A stretch of 64,000 nucleotides of DNA from JAUIJL01 sp965366625. Its GTDB lineage: Bacteria > Acidobacteriota > Thermoanaerobaculia > Multivoradales > J023. The notes under the pieces were generated by a model. It was not told the origin of the DNA and ran no database searches. It saw only the letters and a program-made list of their open reading frames with translations. Location: NCBI GenBank assembly GCA_965366625.1, contig CBDUGP010000042.1:1-64000 (forward strand), given 5' to 3'. A program made the position numbers and the translations under genes. Positions 14,982-23,767 of this stretch are shown in pieces; the first letter of the stretch is position 1, and every line of letters starts with the position of its first letter.

Positions 14982-17900
14982 CTAAGACCCGTCGTCGACA
15001 TGCTCCGCCAGCTCACGGACCCGGGCCGCGAAGGAATCGATGATCGCCCGGGGTGAGACGTCGATTTCGGCCCAAGACTCGTCTTTGAGCAGGGCTTCAA
15101 GCAGTGGAATGGGAGACCATTCGCAAACGTCCGGTTGCAGCTCTCGCCAATCCAACTCGGCGCGTTTTTTCATCTCGGGATCCTGAAGCGGGCCGGTCAT
15201 GGCTTCCGCAGAGCTCAAGGAATGGAGCGCGTCCGAGACCTGACCCCGCTGGACGCGGGTCACGCCGTTGTTGAGCATACCGCCGTTGGCCAAAGCGGTG
15301 AAGAGCCAGGAAAGCAGCAGAAGGCTGGTTTCTTGAATGTTTTTGGGCTTCTTTTCCTCAAGCCCAACCTTAATCAACAGCTCGACCGCCTCGAGCAGCT
15401 CGGCCTGCAGCTTATCGTCCAGAGCCAGATCCAGAGCCCGAGCCAGAGCCAGATCCCGAGCCAGATCCAGAGCCCGAGCCCGATCCCGAGCCCGAGCCAG
15501 ATCCAGAGCCCGAGCCCGATCCCGAGCCAGAGCCCGAGCCCGAGCCAGATCCCGAGCCAGATCCAGAGCCCGATCCAGAGCCCGAGCCAGAGCCAGATCC
15601 AGATCCAGAGCCAGATCCAGAGCCCTCTCACGCTTCCCCCAAGAAATTTTTTCGCGACTGACGTCGCGAAAAAATTTCTTGGAGTGAAGCGAAAGCTGCA
15701 ACTCGCGGGCACACCAGATTTGCTCAGCGCCCCAAGCCAAAGAGATAACCTCTCTCAACCACGGGCGTTGCCTAAGCCCGGCGCCGCCAAACTCGAAAAG
15801 AGCTCGATCTGTGAACGCCAAATGGGTGAGCGCGAAAGATGGAGGTGTGTGATCCAAGAGCGCTTGGCTCAAAGCCACGTCGCTCCACGACCAGCCTTCC
15901 ACTGCCCACCACAAAGCGGTGGGTTTTCGGATGGCTGCTTGCCCTTGGGTTGCGAAGAGCCCGTGACCGAGCTTATGGAGAATGGGTTTGAGGTGTAACG
16001 CAAGTTTATCGGGGCGATATCTCGCTTCGGCGGGCAGCAAGATGGCTCTGGCTGCGGCGTCTGAACGCTTCAAGCTCGAGATCAACGTCTCAAAGGTCCG
16101 TTGGGCCGGCTCAGCCCAATGCCCGTCGCTTCGGTCGATGGCGAGCCAGCTGGAGGGGGAAGCCGTCGTTTCGGTGCTGGATTCAGGCTCATCGTGCTCT
16201 TGAAGCCCATTCAGCGCTTCTTTCCAGGTACCGCCGGCCCAGCCGAAACCCTCTTTCGCCAAGCCATGGCAAAGGCGCTGCCAAGCCTCTTGGAGCAGAG
16301 GAAGGTTGTCCTCCAACCTTCCGATTTGCTGGGCGGATTCCGTCCATCTCCAAGCGGCCGCCGCGGCGTACCACACCAACAACCAGGCATAGCGCTCGTC
16401 CGTGGTCAACCGCACCTCATGGCCGGCGAGCACCCGGGTCAAGAGTTCGAAGTGGTGTTTGTGCTCACGGTCCAAGCGCAAGCGGGCCAGCACTTGGCGG
16501 TGGCCGGAGTTTCGGCTGCGTCCGCCGTCCACGGCCAGCAGCAGAATCGCCACCTCCTGCCAGCCGTCGCGCTGTAGGAGATCGTTCAAGAGACGTTTTT
16601 CCAGGAATTCCGCTTTATTGGGCGCGGCGGAGGCTAAATCGAGCACGAAGAGGGCCGCCAAATACTCCTGAAAGCTCAAGTGGAAGAATTGGAAGACCCC
16701 TTCCCGGGTTTCTGCCAAAAGGCCCGTACGGGCAATGAAATAGGCAGTGAGGTCCTCCGCGTGCTCGGGTTTGAGGGTGCGCAAACGGCCGGCCCCGGGT
16801 TCGATGACCGCTCGGACTGCGTCCACCAGCTCCTGGCGGCTCCAGCTGAAACGTCGATCTTCGGGATCCCGATCCTCGGGAGCTTGGCCTTCAGGGCCGG
16901 TGGCGTGGAAGTGGGCGGTGAAAGCCAGGGCCGAGAGCACTTGGATCTTGTCGGAGCGCTCCCAATTCATCGGCTGTTGGGCGGCTTCCGGTGAATCCCC
17001 ATCCTTGGTCTGTTGCACCAAACCACGCTGCTGGTCGAGGATCTCCAAATAGGCGTCCACCAACAGCTCGTAGAGTTCGGCGCGGGTGTGGGGCAATTGG
17101 CCCCGGGTGCCGTGCACGAACGCCAGGGCAGCCAAATAGGCCGGCCTTCGGGCCATGGCCAAGAGCCGCAACTTTTGGTCTCCCTGGGTGAGGCGCTCCA
17201 TCAACACCTCAACCGGCGAGGCCTGCTCGCCGCTCACCCGAGTTGGTCTGAGCTTGAACCAGCGGGTCAGATAATCCTCGATTTGGGGTTTTGAGAACGG
17301 CGCCACGTTGAGCCGCAATCCGGGCATTTCGTCGAGGGTCTTTCCCAAATCTGCGTATCCGGTGGGACGTCCGGTCACGAAGACGAAATTGGGATGCTCG
17401 CCGTCGATCCAACGATGTCCTTTCAAGGTTTCGAGAAATTGGCGTCGGCGTTGCACCGTGCCCAGCTCGTCGAGGCCATCGAAGAGCAAGAAGGCGTGGC
17501 CGCGGTCGAGGAAGAGCTTCAGCTGTTGCAAATCCAGGCTATCTTGATCCCGCGAAGAGCTGGGTCGGCCCAGACGTTCCAACCACCAATGCACCAAACC
17601 GTCGAGGTCATTGAGCAGGCGGACCGGCGTTTCCCGCAGGAGAATGGGAATCGGCAACCAGGGCTCGAAATAACGGTTGAAGCTGTCGGGGGCCGTGCCG
17701 CACAGGCTGGCGACGATGCTGCGGGTGAGGGTGGATTTACCGCTGCCGGCCTCGCCGGAAATCAGCAGAGCTCGGTGCGGCTGTCTTAGATTTAGGGCGT
17801 TTCGCCCTAAATGCTCCAAAACATGGATGGAATCGCTCTCATCGTGCTCTGCTTTCCGGAAGAGCTGGGAGCACCACGTTTCGAGTCTCTCGGCGCCCTG

Positions 17901-18104
17901 GTGGATCTCCGCCTCGTCCACTTCCTCGAAAACACTCCCCTGGGTCAGCAACAGGGGCACATAAATCTTGCGCAGCAGAATCGGCTCTTCGTCCGGCAGC
18001 CCGGCGAGCTTGATGCTCGAATAGGTTTCCCCCAAGCGACGGCGAAAAATTCCGCGGGCGCGCATCATGTTGCCCGTGGCGGAGATCTTGAACACGTCAG
18101 ACAT
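14982..18104 (-). CDS. NACHT-domain NTPase with in-frame hexanucleotide array (1040 aa)
   Basis: Residues about 112-330 are a NACHT STAND NTPase: Walker A GEAGSGKST (117-125), Walker B LLFDGLDE (206-213) and FVFVTGRPTGY sensor-like region near 241. Residues 330-800 are helical (winged-helix and superhelical parts, including FFHLSFQEYLAALF near 490). Residues about 808-822 come from a long palindrome and about 829-896 are 34 alternating [Ala/Asp][Arg/Leu] pairs. A normal helical tail of about 140 residues follows. NACHT proteins act in animal inflammasomes and in bacterial antiphage defence. The ATG at 18104 overlaps the KAP gene's stop by 8 bases, so the two are one operon. A defence role is inference. 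Confidence 0.88.
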   Translation of the reverse strand: MSDVFKISATGNMMRARGIFRRRLGETYSSIKLAGLPDEEPILLRKIYVPLLLTQGSVFEEVDEAEIHQGAERLETWCSQLFRKAEHDESDSIHVLEHLGRNALNLRQPHRALLISGEAGSGKSTLTRSIVASLCGTAPDSFNRYFEPWLPIPILLRETPVRLLNDLDGLVHWWLERLGRPSSSRDQDSLDLQQLKLFLDRGHAFLLFDGLDELGTVQRRRQFLETLKGHRWIDGEHPNFVFVTGRPTGYADLGKTLDEMPGLRLNVAPFSKPQIEDYLTRWFKLRPTRVSGEQASPVEVLMERLTQGDQKLRLLAMARRPAYLAALAFVHGTRGQLPHTRAELYELLVDAYLEILDQQRGLVQQTKDGDSPEAAQQPMNWERSDKIQVLSALAFTAHFHATGPEGQAPEDRDPEDRRFSWSRQELVDAVRAVIEPGAGRLRTLKPEHAEDLTAYFIARTGLLAETREGVFQFFHLSFQEYLAALFVLDLASAAPNKAEFLEKRLLNDLLQRDGWQEVAILLLAVDGGRSRNSGHRQVLARLRLDREHKHHFELLTRVLAGHEVRLTTDERYAWLLVWYAAAAAWRWTESAQQIGRLEDNLPLLQEAWQRLCHGLAKEGFGWAGGTWKEALNGLQEHDEPESSTETTASPSSWLAIDRSDGHWAEPAQRTFETLISSLKRSDAAARAILLPAEARYRPDKLALHLKPILHKLGHGLFATQGQAAIRKPTALWWAVEGWSWSDVALSQALLDHTPPSFALTHLAFTDRALFEFGGAGLRQRPWLREVISLAWGAEQIWCARELQLSLHSKKFFRDVSREKISWGKRERALDLALDLDLALARALDRALDLARDLARARALARDRARALDLARARDRARALDLARDLALARALDLALDDKLQAELLEAVELLIKVGLEEKKPKNIQETSLLLLSWLFTALANGGMLNNGVTRVQRGQVSDALHSLSSAEAMTGPLQDPEMKKRAELDWRELQPDVCEWSPIPLLEALLKDESWAEIDVSPRAIIDSFAARVRELAEHVDDGS
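15419..15622. repeat. 34-unit hexanucleotide array inside the NACHT gene
   Basis: Exactly 34 consecutive 6-bp units fill 204 bp without any insertion or deletion. On the plus strand each unit reads CC(A/C)GA(G/T), with only the third and sixth bases varying. On the coding strand the codons are G(C/A)T and C(G/T)G, giving Ala or Asp followed by Arg or Leu. Because a unit is two codons, gain or loss of units keeps the frame. No stop codon can arise in any frame on either strand. Confidence 0.97.
15631..15691. repeat. Long palindrome inside the NACHT gene
   Basis: Two perfect 20-bp arms (15639-15658 and 15663-15682) are separated by only TGAC. After a small internal bulge, six more bases pair (CGCTTC 15631-15636 with GAAGCG 15686-15691). 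The palindrome lies 16 bases from the hexanucleotide array and is translated in frame (residues about 805-825, containing KKFFRDVSREKISWGK). It resembles small palindromic elements that insert into coding regions, but its identity is unknown. Confidence 0.95.
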
Positions 18105-19632
18105 GGGCGGCTTCCCCGGGTCGGAGGTAGGGTCTCAGGGAGGCTTCGGCTTCGGCTTCGCCGAGCTCCCCGTAGGTATTCATCCAAAGCTTCAGAAAAG
18201 CCGTGTCACTGCGGTGTCGGTCCAGGCGGTCGGTGAGCTCGGTGACCACGGCGTCGGAATCTCCGCGTTTGGGGCCGTCGTCGCCGAAACCGGCAATCCG
18301 ACTGAAGGCATGGCGGAAGGCGTTGTTGAGGAAGTAGTCCGCGGGCGAAACTTGGCTCCCCACTCCCTGCTCCGACAATACCCGATGGAGCCCTTGGACT
18401 TGACCGGGGGCATAGCTGACCAGGCGAAAAACGTCCGGGTGGTAGGCGCGTAAGTAGGCTGCCAACAGAAAAGGCTGGTAGCCTTCGGGGTCCTTGGGTG
18501 GAGTCACCTGCCAGCAGGCGGCCAAGGAATTGAGGAAATTTTTCATTTTCCGGGGATTGGGCTCCACCAGCGCGACAATGTCTTTGGCCCATGCCTTGCG
18601 CTCGTCGTCGGTTTCACCCAGGCGCAGCTTCTTCAACTGCGAGGCCACGAACGACTCCCGGCCCACGGGCAAGGGCACGTGAAGGGTGGTTTGGAACAGC
18701 TTTTCCAAATACTCCCGTGCCACCTCGTCTCCCTGGCGCAGCTCGGCCCTCACCGCTCGCCGGGCGGCAGACGCGTCCATGCCGAAAACGAACACACAGT
18801 GGGGAGTCTGCAAATAGAGCTTGATGGCCTCCAACAAACGCACGGTCTGGCTTTCGGCGCAGCGGTCCAAGTCGTCGATGAAGATGACCAAGCGCCGCAG
18901 CGCCACGGGCGAGCCGTCCTTGCCGTCGGGAAAAGAGTCGTCGTCCTTCTCCCGTCGCAACAACCTGCCCACCGCCTCTCGAAAGAGTAGGTTGATCCGC
19001 TGGGCATCGTGGATCGTTTCAAACCGTCTCTGCTCGTAAGCTTCGCCGATCTGACGGATCCTCGAGGTGTCGAGTCCGAGCTTGGGCCCACCCTGAAGCG
19101 CGCTGAGGCTGTCGATCATTTTGTTGATCATCGAAAGCCCGGATTCCACCGCCACTTGAGAGAGCTTCAAAGCTTTATCGCTGAATTTCAGCAAAAAAGA
19201 GAATTGCTGCCGAAGCTCGTGCAGCAGAGCGACCACGGGGATGGGAGCATCCTGATGTTGCCAGGGGTTGAACCAAATGGGGACCACCTGAATTCGTGCG
19301 TTGAGATCTCGGGGTGGTGTCAGGAATTGTGCTTTGAGCTGCTTGCGAAGGAAGACCTCGGCATCCTTGCCACGTTCGGCCCATTGGACTTCTAAGTCGC
19401 TGGGTAGCTCGCTGGTTTTCTCATTCGAGGTTTCGAGCACCGTGGTCAAAGGCTCGCCACCGAGCCTGGCCATGGCATAACGCATGAGGCTGGTTTTGCC
19501 GCTGCCCCACTTGCCTTGCACGCAAATGGCGTATGGTGGACGACACGTGAGAATTTGGCTCGCCAGGGCGTCGCCGGTGCCCTTCATGCCCAGGTCTTCG
19601 AGCTGCAGGGTCCAGAAGTCGTTAGTAGACAT
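18097..19632 (-). CDS. KAP-family P-loop NTPase (511 aa)
   Basis: From ATG 19632 the protein has Walker A GKWGSGKTS (40-48), the KAP hallmark VPIWFNPWQHQ (117-127) and Walker B RLVIFIDDLDRC (247-258), followed by KLYLQTPHCVFVFGMD. The C-terminal part is helical (RKMKNFLNSLAACWQ near 410). An in-frame extension to 19776 would translate the flanking repeat and is rejected. KAP NTPases are common in mobile and defence loci and often cooperate with other NTPases or effectors. There is no transmembrane insertion of the kind some KAP proteins have. It is the first gene of the pair with the NACHT NTPase, and it could be the sensor, the scaffold or a regulator of that protein. Confidence 0.9.
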   Translation of the reverse strand: MSTNDFWTLQLEDLGMKGTGDALASQILTCRPPYAICVQGKWGSGKTSLMRYAMARLGGEPLTTVLETSNEKTSELPSDLEVQWAERGKDAEVFLRKQLKAQFLTPPRDLNARIQVVPIWFNPWQHQDAPIPVVALLHELRQQFSFLLKFSDKALKLSQVAVESGLSMINKMIDSLSALQGGPKLGLDTSRIRQIGEAYEQRRFETIHDAQRINLLFREAVGRLLRREKDDDSFPDGKDGSPVALRRLVIFIDDLDRCAESQTVRLLEAIKLYLQTPHCVFVFGMDASAARRAVRAELRQGDEVAREYLEKLFQTTLHVPLPVGRESFVASQLKKLRLGETDDERKAWAKDIVALVEPNPRKMKNFLNSLAACWQVTPPKDPEGYQPFLLAAYLRAYHPDVFRLVSYAPGQVQGLHRVLSEQGVGSQVSPADYFLNNAFRHAFSRIAGFGDDGPKRGDSDAVVTELTDRLDRHRSDTAFLKLWMNTYGELGEAEAEASLRPYLRPGEAAHV

Positions 19633-19728
19633 CTTGGAATCGTACCGCAAAGCGCAATTCGCCTGTCGACACGGGCCCGGAATCGTCGAAGATCGGGCCG
19701 GAGAAATGCCCGGCACCTCAGACACCCG

Positions 19729-19930
19729 GAAGTTCTTTGAAGGTTTCGACAAGTGGTTCAAGAAGGACCGCGCCACGAAATAAATTTCGAAGCTACCTTT
19801 GCCTCGTCCCTACGGGACAGCCCGGAGCTGAAATGCAGGGCCGTCCCGCAGGGACAAGGTTTGAGCAGCCTCGGGTTTTAACCCGTGGCGCCTGCTCGGA
19901 AACCCGCATAGAAAGCGGGTGTCAACAACC
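19729..19930. repeat. 202-bp direct repeat, right copy, flanking the KAP-NACHT cassette
   Basis: This is the right-hand copy of the repeat at 14743-14944, with an offset of exactly 4986 bp. It carries an orphan copy of the last 18 codons of the secreted-protein gene, now with no gene in front. The 96 bp between this repeat and the KAP start (19633-19728) should hold the cassette's promoter. I see no strong -35/-10 pair there. Confidence 0.95.
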
Positions 19931-19932
19931 GA

Positions 19933-20400
19933 CTACGCCATCCAAGCTGCGGGCACTTGCACCGCTTCGACCCGGGCCCGAGCCCGGGTTTTGCCGTCGG
20001 AGTCGAGGGTGCATTCCACCCACAGGCTTTTTTCGGTCGCGATGCCGACGCTCGCCCTCAGCTCGATGGGTTGGTGGATGGACACGGGCCGGAGGTAGTC
20101 GATTTCGAGCCGTCCGGTGGCGAAGTAGATGGGCTCGCCTTGGCCGATGTCTCGCCCCGCTCGACGATAGGTTTCCGCCACCGCCGTGCACACGCTGTGG
20201 CAATCGATGACGGTGGCGATGACGCCGCCGTTCAAGAATTTGGTCGGACCGGCGCAGTGGTGGGGCGCGGGTTGGAAGCGGCAGATCGCTACGGACGGGT
20301 CGTCGAGGGACCAGGCGCTTTGGATTTGCAAGCCGTGGTCGTTGGTGGATCCACAGCCGAAGCAGTGGTTGTTGGGCATGGAATCTTGAAAATACGGCAT
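19933..20400 (-). CDS. PaaI-like hotdog-fold thioesterase (155 aa)
   Basis: The chain is a single hotdog domain of the PaaI/YbgC group. The N-terminal NHCFGCGSTNDHGL motif is typical of this branch, followed by the active-site helix FLNGGVIATVIDCHSVCTA (about 55-73) and the strand region RLEIDYLRPVSIHQPIELRA. It should hydrolyse small or aromatic acyl-CoA thioesters in the cytoplasm. Its stop lies 3 bases after the 202-bp repeat, so the repeat insertion reached its 3' edge without damaging it. An alternative start is the Met at residue 8. Confidence 0.85.
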   Translation of the reverse strand: MPYFQDSMPNNHCFGCGSTNDHGLQIQSAWSLDDPSVAICRFQPAPHHCAGPTKFLNGGVIATVIDCHSVCTAVAETYRRAGRDIGQGEPIYFATGRLEIDYLRPVSIHQPIELRASVGIATEKSLWVECTLDSDGKTRARARVEAVQVPAAWMA

Positions 20401-20603
20401 CGGGTCCTCGGGGCAGCCGGCTTAGGGTTTGGGCTCGCTTTGGAGCTTGGGGTGGAAGCGAGTCCACCCAGGGCAATCCGTCGGTTCCACATTCGACTCG
20501 GGCTCTTGGAAGCTGTCGTTCACGGCCGGTCCTTTCCAGAGTCGGAGATTCTGCCCTACACTTTATCGCAGCCCCGTTTCGGCTTTGTGGGCGCCCTGAA
20601 ATT

Positions 20604-20632
20604 TTGGCGCCGACGCGGGCTCCTGCTATAAT
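20604..20632 (+). promoter_or_regulatory. Sigma70-type promoter upstream of parE
   Basis: TTGGCG (20604-20609), a 17-bp spacer and a perfect TATAAT (20627-20632) lie 165 bases before the parE start. The remaining 20401-20797 interval holds no other gene I can support. The long leader between promoter and gene has no obvious riboswitch. Confidence 0.65.
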
Positions 20633-20797
20633 TACCGCCTGAGTGCCGCCCTGGAGGAGAGAACCAACTCCGGGTATCCTCTGGCGCTGCGGGCCCCACG
20701 GCCGGCGGTTGGTAGATGGCGCTTCTTTCTTATGTTGTTGGGCCACCCTTGAAGGGTTGGACCCTGGTTTGGCGACTGGCTCACCGAAGGAGACGAA

Positions 20798-22609
20798 ATG
20801 GCCCGGCAGGCCGTGCTCTACGACGAAAACGCAATTCAGACCCTCGATGCCTTGACCCACATCCGCAAACGTACGGGTATGTACATCGGTCGGGTGGGCA
20901 ATGGATCGAACCCCAACGACGGCATCTATGTGCTGCTCAAAGAAGTGGTGGACAACTCGATCGACGAGTTCATCATGGGTGTGGGTAAACGCATTGAGAT
21001 CAAGCGCGACGGCGACCTACTGCAAGTCCGTGACTATGGGCGTGGCATCCCCCTCGGCAAGGTGGTGGACTGCGTTTCGAAGATCAATACCGGCGGTAAA
21101 TACAACGACGACGTTTTTCAATTTTCCGTCGGCTTGAACGGTGTCGGCACCAAGGCGGTGAACGCCCTCTCCGACCATTTCGAGGTGTGCAGCTGGCGCG
21201 ACGGCAAGTATAAGAAAGCCCGTTTCGCCCAGGGCCGAATCCAAGATGAGAAGGGTGGCCGTGAGCAAGAGAAAAACGGCACCTTCGTGGAGTTCCGCCC
21301 GGATCCGGAGATCTTCGGTGAGTATGAGTGGCGCGACGAGCTGATCCACCATCGCCTACGGTATTACGCCTTTTTGAACACCGGTTTGACCGTGGCCTAC
21401 AACGGCCAGATTTTCAAATCGAAGAACGGGCTTAAAGACTTGCTGCAAGAGGAGCTGGGCGAGGAAGAGTCCCTTTACGACGTCGTCCATCAGTCTCAGG
21501 ATCGTTTGGAATTCGCCTTCACCCACACCCACAACTACGGCGAAACCTATTTCAGCTTCGTCAACGGTCAGCACACGGCTGATGGCGGCACCCACCAAAG
21601 CGCCTTCCGCGAAGGATTGCTCAAGGGCATCAACGAATTCGCCAAAAAGAGCTTCGCCGGGCCGGACGTGCGCGACGGTTTGATCGGTGCGGTGGCGGTG
21701 AAGATTCAAGAGCCGGTTTTTGAGAGTCAAACAAAGAATAAGCTCGGCTCCACCGACGTGCGCAGCTGGATCGTTCCCGCGGTCAAAGAGTCGGTGCAGC
21801 TGTGGTTGTTGAAGAACCCCGAGATCGCCGAAAAGGTGGTCAAAAAGATTGAAACCAACGAAAAGCTGCGCAAGGAGCTTCAGGCAGTCAAGAAAAAGGC
21901 CCGGGAGCGCGCCAAGGCCACGGCGATCCGAATTCCCAAATTGATGGATTGCAAGGTCCATTTGGGATCCAAGAAACCGCGCGAGGAAGAGTCGACTGTC
22001 TTCTTGACCGAGGGTGATTCGGCGGGCGGATCGATGGTGCAGTCGCGGGATGTCGATACCCAAGCGATCTTTTCTCTCAAGGGCAAACCGCTCAATTGTT
22101 TCGGCCTGAAGCGCGACGCGGTGTATAAAAACGAAGAGCTTTACAACATCATGCGGGCGTTGGGCATCGAAGATTCGATCGATGATCTGCGCTACAACCG
22201 TGTGGTCATCGCCACCGACGCCGACGTCGACGGTATGCACATTCGTAATCTTTTGCTGACCTATTTCTTGCGTTATTTCGAAGAGCTGGTGACCCGAGGT
22301 CACGTTTATATTCTCGAAACACCGCTCTTTCGGGTGCGCAACAAAAAAGAAACCGTCTATTGTTATTCCGAGAAAGAGCGCGACCGAGCCATGAAACGTT
22401 TGCGCGGACCGGAAGTGACACGGTTTAAAGGTTTGGGCGAGATCTCACCGAAAGAGTTCGACAACTTTATTGGTAAGGACATCCGCCTGCAGCAAGTGCA
22501 GGTCCGCGCCATGTCCGAGGTCACTAAAGCCCTTGAGTTTTATATGGGCAAAAACACGCCCCAACGCAAAGAATTCATTGTCGACAACCTGATTCACGAG
22601 GTTGTTTGA
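20798..22609 (+). CDS. parE: DNA topoisomerase IV subunit B
   Basis: This is the ATPase subunit of a type IIA topoisomerase that decatenates chromosomes with ParC. The GHKL ATPase domain shows EVVDNSIDE (Asn for Mg), RDYGRGIPLG and VGLNGVGTKAVNALS. The transducer has the QTKNKLGS loop. The Toprim domain has TEGDSAGG and DADVDGMHIRNL, and the end PQRKEFIVDNL is standard. The 603-residue length and absence of a GyrB-type insert favour ParE over GyrB. GAAGGAGA precedes the ATG by about 4 bases. Its partner parC lies 1.9 kb downstream, separated by two foreign-looking genes. Confidence 0.93.
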   Translation: MARQAVLYDENAIQTLDALTHIRKRTGMYIGRVGNGSNPNDGIYVLLKEVVDNSIDEFIMGVGKRIEIKRDGDLLQVRDYGRGIPLGKVVDCVSKINTGGKYNDDVFQFSVGLNGVGTKAVNALSDHFEVCSWRDGKYKKARFAQGRIQDEKGGREQEKNGTFVEFRPDPEIFGEYEWRDELIHHRLRYYAFLNTGLTVAYNGQIFKSKNGLKDLLQEELGEEESLYDVVHQSQDRLEFAFTHTHNYGETYFSFVNGQHTADGGTHQSAFREGLLKGINEFAKKSFAGPDVRDGLIGAVAVKIQEPVFESQTKNKLGSTDVRSWIVPAVKESVQLWLLKNPEIAEKVVKKIETNEKLRKELQAVKKKARERAKATAIRIPKLMDCKVHLGSKKPREEESTVFLTEGDSAGGSMVQSRDVDTQAIFSLKGKPLNCFGLKRDAVYKNEELYNIMRALGIEDSIDDLRYNRVVIATDADVDGMHIRNLLLTYFLRYFEELVTRGHVYILETPLFRVRNKKETVYCYSEKERDRAMKRLRGPEVTRFKGLGEISPKEFDNFIGKDIRLQQVQVRAMSEVTKALEFYMGKNTPQRKEFIVDNLIHEVV

Positions 22610-22615
22610 ACGCCG

Positions 22616-23767
22616 ATGATCCTTTCTTTCGAGTATGAAGACCTAGACACCGGCTGGAAGCTGGAGCCGGTCGAATTCGATGCCCTAAATCTTCTGGTGG
22701 GGCCGTCGGGGGTCGGCAAGACGCGGATTCTAGAGGCTTTGTTGAATGTTCGTCGCCTCGCCCTCAGAGGCGTTTATGAACTGCCCAGCAGCCGTTGGGA
22801 CTTGACCTTGGGGCATGAAGATCTGTCGTACCGTTGGCAAGGTGAGCTTCGAGTGACCTTTTCGCGGCGACGCAATGGCAGTGCCTCGCGCGAGCCCGAA
22901 ACGGACGGCCATATCGTTTGGGAGAAAGTCGAGCGGAACGGTGAGGTTCTGGTGGACCGCAGTGCCGACTCGTTTCAATTCCAGAGCCGCTCTTTGCCGT
23001 CATTGAATCGGCACAACAGTGCGGTTTATTTGTTGGCGGAAGAGCTGGAGCTGATACCGGTCGTCGCTGCTCTAGAGAGTTTCCGGGAACTCAAAGAGCT
23101 GTGGATTTTTGGTGCCGTGAGTTCGGTTTCAGAGGCCGAGCAAGTGAGAAAAGAACTCGACGGGAGCCTGGATGAGCTGATGGCGAGCCATTTGATCCCG
23201 TTCCTTAAGCTGTATGTGCTGCAAACCGATCATCCAGAAGTTTTTGAGCGGTTGTGCGGAGATTTCAAGGATGTGTTTCCGGGAGTCTCAGAGCTTAGGG
23301 TAGCAACCCCCGACGAGCTGAACGTCCTTCCTAGGCAGGACGAGCATTTTATGACCGAGAAACTGGTTCTGGCGCTGCATGAAAGGGGTGTGGGGCCTTG
23401 GATCACCTACAAGGCGTGGTCGACCGGCATGCTCAAGACCCTAATTTTCCTAATAGAGACCGCCCTGGCTCCCGACGGTACCGTTTTCCTCATCGACGAA
23501 CTGGAAAACGGCCTAGGTGTTAATTGCTTGCCGGAAATTGCCGGGCGAATGCTCGAAGGCCTCGACCGAGTCCAATTCATCGCCACTAGCCATCACCCCA
23601 GGGTCATCAACGAGATCCCCATGCGACGTTGGAAGCTGGTGACGCGCCAGGGCTCCCGCGTCCAGGTGATCTCTACCGACGATATTCCGTCTCTCCAGCG
23701 TAGTTCTCGCTTAGAGCATTTCACCCAATTGCTCAACGCGCCTGAGTACCAGGAGGCCGTGAGTTGA
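22616..23767 (+). CDS. AAA-family ATPase, ABC/OLD-like (383 aa)
   Basis: This is an ABC/SMC-type AAA ATPase of the kind found in OLD, AbiLi and related defence proteins. It has Walker A GPSGVGKT (29-36), a signature-like WSTGMLKTLIFLIE near residue 270, Walker B GTVFLIDELENGL near 290, and the switch IATSHHPRVINE near 320. The region in between is helical. It starts 7 bases after parE and overlaps the next gene by 4 bases (TTGA), so it is expressed with the topoisomerase operon. Together with the Toprim-like partner it makes a split version of ATPase-nuclease defence proteins. Antiphage function is inference. Confidence 0.82.
   Translation: MILSFEYEDLDTGWKLEPVEFDALNLLVGPSGVGKTRILEALLNVRRLALRGVYELPSSRWDLTLGHEDLSYRWQGELRVTFSRRRNGSASREPETDGHIVWEKVERNGEVLVDRSADSFQFQSRSLPSLNRHNSAVYLLAEELELIPVVAALESFRELKELWIFGAVSSVSEAEQVRKELDGSLDELMASHLIPFLKLYVLQTDHPEVFERLCGDFKDVFPGVSELRVATPDELNVLPRQDEHFMTEKLVLALHERGVGPWITYKAWSTGMLKTLIFLIETALAPDGTVFLIDELENGLGVNCLPEIAGRMLEGLDRVQFIATSHHPRVINEIPMRRWKLVTRQGSRVQVISTDDIPSLQRSSRLEHFTQLLNAPEYQEAVS

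Noticed and set aside
15135..15998. Long plus-strand open frame antisense to the NACHT gene
   Set aside because: It stays open only because the hexanucleotide array and its flanks cannot form stops; its Gln/Ile/Pro/Ser repeats are the array read in another frame and there is no supporting start site or homology.
19633..19776. N-terminal extension of the KAP NTPase into the flanking repeat
   Set aside because: The extra 48 residues are simply the repeat read antisense and also appear at the other repeat copy.
14743..19930. Composite transposon or insertion sequence bounded by the 202-bp repeats
   Set aside because: No transposase, no terminal inverted repeats and no short target duplication are visible; the repeats contain neighbouring coding sequence.
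21356..22303. Minus-strand frame inside parE
   Set aside because: It is antisense to conserved topoisomerase motifs.
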